33,586 bases of DNA, from contig NZ_CAKZNF010000066.1 in NCBI RefSeq assembly GCF_937129435.1, positions 1 through 33,586 of the forward strand, in the 5' to 3' direction. The notes beneath the pieces are model-generated. The model saw only the letters and a list, made by a program, of their open reading frames with translations, was not told the DNA's origin and made no database searches. Below are positions 32,141 through 33,586 of the stretch, one piece after another (the stretch's first letter is position 1; each line of letters begins with the position of its first letter). A program made the translations under genes and the position numbers. This DNA is from an uncultured Parasphingopyxis sp. (GTDB taxonomy: Bacteria; Pseudomonadota; Alphaproteobacteria; Sphingomonadales; Sphingomonadaceae).

Positions 32141-33400
32141 ATGGCCATCGCCACTGCCGATCCGATTGTTACGCGAACGATCGATGGTCGAGAATCCTGC
32201 GCGAGAGACACACGGTGCGACAAGGCTTTGGTCATCGGCGATGATATCGGCGTCTTCCTTTCCGTCGCGCGCTCGCTCGGCCGCGCCGGTGTTGACGTCG
32301 ACGTGGCAACTTGCGGAGAGAACTATCCGGGGCTCAGCTCCCGATATGTGCAAAATGTCCGCATCTTACCGCCATATCTCACTCAGCCCTCGAATTGGCT
32401 TGCGGCACTGCAGGCACTCACCGAACGAGAGGAATATCGCCTGATTATTCCGACCAGCGACAGCAGCCTCGGACTGTTGGCACTGGCCGCCGAAACGATC
32501 GGACGTGACAAGCTGGCTATTCCCAATGACCAGGCCCTGGCTGCCTTTACGAGCAAATCGCGAACGCGGGCCCTGGCTGCTTCCTTGGCTGTGAAGATCG
32601 CACAAGGCAGAAATTGTGTCGCGAGTTCGGAAGCCTTCGAGCTGTTTGCCGATGGTCCGTTTCCCCAGGTTCTCAAACCCAGCCAACCCTACGTGACGGG
32701 CGGTCGTGACGCGAAGACCAGCGCGAGCATCGTCCATACGCCTGAACAGCTTTCGACGGCGATGAAAAAGTTTGAGGGCCGCGAGATCGTCGTGGAGAAT
32801 TTCTTTGCCGGCGAGGGCGTAGGGGTTTCCGTTCTTGCCAAACGGGGCGAGGTTCGGCGCGCATGGCAGCATCGAAGGCTGGCCGCTGCGGGCGAGGCTG
32901 GACGCAGTTCGCGGCGGATCGGAGAATCGCCCGATCCGGTATTACTTCGAGACGTATACGCGCTTTCACGGGCGACCGATCTGACCGGCGTGGCCATGTT
33001 CGAGTTCCGCCAGGACCCTGCGACGCGCGATCATATCCTCTTGGAGGTGAACCCCCGCTTTTGGGGATCGCTCGCGCTTGCCGTCTCGAGTGACGCCGAC
33101 TTTCCGGCCCTGCTCTGGCAAATGCTGACCGGGGGCTCTGTGGGAAAAGCAGAAGAGGTTCCCGTTCAAAGCATTCCCATGATAAGTTTGAGCGCCGACC
33201 TGGACCGGCTGTCGGATGGCTCGCCAGGCCTCGTCAACAGCATTCGCAGAAGCGTTGATGTGATTGCGCTGCTTGCTCGCGCAAAACTGTCGCCCTCTCG
33301 ATTTGATGGTTGGGCGAAAGACGACCCCCGCCCGCATTGGGCCGAAGTTGGCCAGGTTGCAGCGCGGCTTAGACAAGCCGCCATGCGGCGCTTGTTCTAA
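32141..33400 (+). CDS. ATP-grasp family carboxylate-amine ligase-like protein
   Basis: 419 residues. After about 27 residues comes a Rossmann-like pre-ATP-grasp domain (ALVIGDDIGVFLSVARSLGRAGVDVDV), as in CarB and biotin-carboxylase relatives. The ATP-grasp core shows a nucleotide-binding Lys in PQVLKPSQPYVTGG, the EIVVENFFAGEGVGVSVL strand pair, and the metal-binding Glu/Asn in LLEVNPRFWGS. Members of this class activate a carboxylate as acylphosphate and join it to an amine or similar nucleophile; close relatives occur in exopolysaccharide and natural-product loci. No cluster partner reveals the substrate. AAAGG precedes the ATG by 8 nt. The operon may end here, since 186 bp without a clear gene follow to the window edge. 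Confidence 0.87.
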   Translation: MAIATADPIVTRTIDGRESCARDTRCDKALVIGDDIGVFLSVARSLGRAGVDVDVATCGENYPGLSSRYVQNVRILPPYLTQPSNWLAALQALTEREEYRLIIPTSDSSLGLLALAAETIGRDKLAIPNDQALAAFTSKSRTRALAASLAVKIAQGRNCVASSEAFELFADGPFPQVLKPSQPYVTGGRDAKTSASIVHTPEQLSTAMKKFEGREIVVENFFAGEGVGVSVLAKRGEVRRAWQHRRLAAAGEAGRSSRRIGESPDPVLLRDVYALSRATDLTGVAMFEFRQDPATRDHILLEVNPRFWGSLALAVSSDADFPALLWQMLTGGSVGKAEEVPVQSIPMISLSADLDRLSDGSPGLVNSIRRSVDVIALLARAKLSPSRFDGWAKDDPRPHWAEVGQVAARLRQAAMRRLF

Positions 33401-33469
33401 CCGGGCGTTGGCCAATGCATCGGCCGATTCCGGGAAGCGATCGCTTGCCTAATCGCTTACTCTTGCAGA

Positions 33470-33586
33470 ATCCGCAATTGGGTCGTTTGCGGAAGCGCAG
33501 TTTTCCCACCCACGGGGCCGGAACCGGACAGTCCGTTACCAGCCAAACCCCGCCGGACATGTTTGCACCGACGGTATTGTCCACTC
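33470..33586 (+). repeat. Rearranged fragment of the dispersed repeat at the window edge
   Basis: TCCGCAATTGGGTCGTTTGC (33471-33490) equals the left end of the repeat, but instead of the GACCGGCCGG core it is followed by TTTTCCCACCCACGGGGCCGG then AACC, which resembles the reverse complement of the repeat's right end (GGTTCCG..TGGGTGGAAAGC). This suggests a foldback or inverted junction of two copies; the match of the second part is loose. Confidence 0.5.

Noticed and set aside
1..33586. CRISPR arrays, insertion sequences, rRNA and prophage structural genes
   Set aside because: No regularly spaced short repeats, no transposase or integrase motifs and no rRNA-like stretches were seen; the dispersed repeat copies are kilobases apart.

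Overview
The window is high-GC DNA, very probably from an alphaproteobacterium of the order Sphingomonadales; genus not determined. Support for this: an AraC regulator, hydrolase and TonB-dependent receptor catabolic block; an imuA-imuB-dnaE2 mutagenesis operon behind an alphaproteobacterial SOS box (GAAC-N7-GAAC); a HWE-family histidine kinase; a Ku/LigD end-joining pair; DUF5681 proteins; and a dispersed intergenic repeat. I see no rRNA, tRNA, CRISPR array or intact transposase gene.

Layout. (1) 1-3100: the end of a short-chain dehydrogenase, then the first 72 codons of a Gfo/Idh/MocA oxidoreductase fused in frame to a DNA methyltransferase that lacks its usual N-terminus. An intact DUF5681 gene, a frameshifted second DUF5681 gene and a 71-residue protein follow. 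This looks like a mobile methylase cassette that has replaced the rest of the oxidoreductase. (2) 3447-5399: a secreted S9 prolyl-oligopeptidase-type peptidase, followed by about 600 bp without an intact gene but with a decayed superoxide dismutase C-terminus. (3) 6011-10426, minus strand: AraC-family regulator, alpha/beta hydrolase, TonB-dependent receptor. (4) 11013-14445: small secreted protein, orphan GAF-PAS-HWE sensor kinase, membrane-anchored endonuclease/exonuclease/phosphatase-fold protein. (5) 14781-21069: SRAP (HMCES/YedK type), imuA, imuB, dnaE2. (6) 21310-24657, minus strand: ku and ligD; divergent from them at 24779-28460 is paoABC, a cytoplasmic-type molybdenum aldehyde oxidoreductase. 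(7) 28791-33400: an oligosaccharide flippase, divergent from a membrane protein, a FemAB/CelD-like acyltransferase and an ATP-grasp ligase, probably a surface-glycan or envelope-modification locus running past the window edge.

How the genes work together. Regions 5 and 6 form a DNA-damage island: abasic-site shielding (SRAP), SOS-induced translesion synthesis (ImuA/ImuB/DnaE2) and non-homologous end joining (Ku/LigD). Region 3 looks like regulated uptake and hydrolysis of an ester-type or hydrophobic substrate. Region 7 pairs export of a lipid-linked glycan with two enzymes able to form amide-type bonds.

A repeat of about 110-120 bp occurs four times in the same orientation (10712, 14501, 21089, 28551), with a rearranged fragment at 33470 and a possible diverged relative near 3200. 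Each copy sits at a boundary between the functional blocks. It has a palindromic core (GACCGGCCGG / CCGGCCGGTC) and is the most striking structure not explained by genes. The most promising candidate for an undescribed protein system is the membrane protein, acyltransferase and ATP-grasp trio at 30412-33400.
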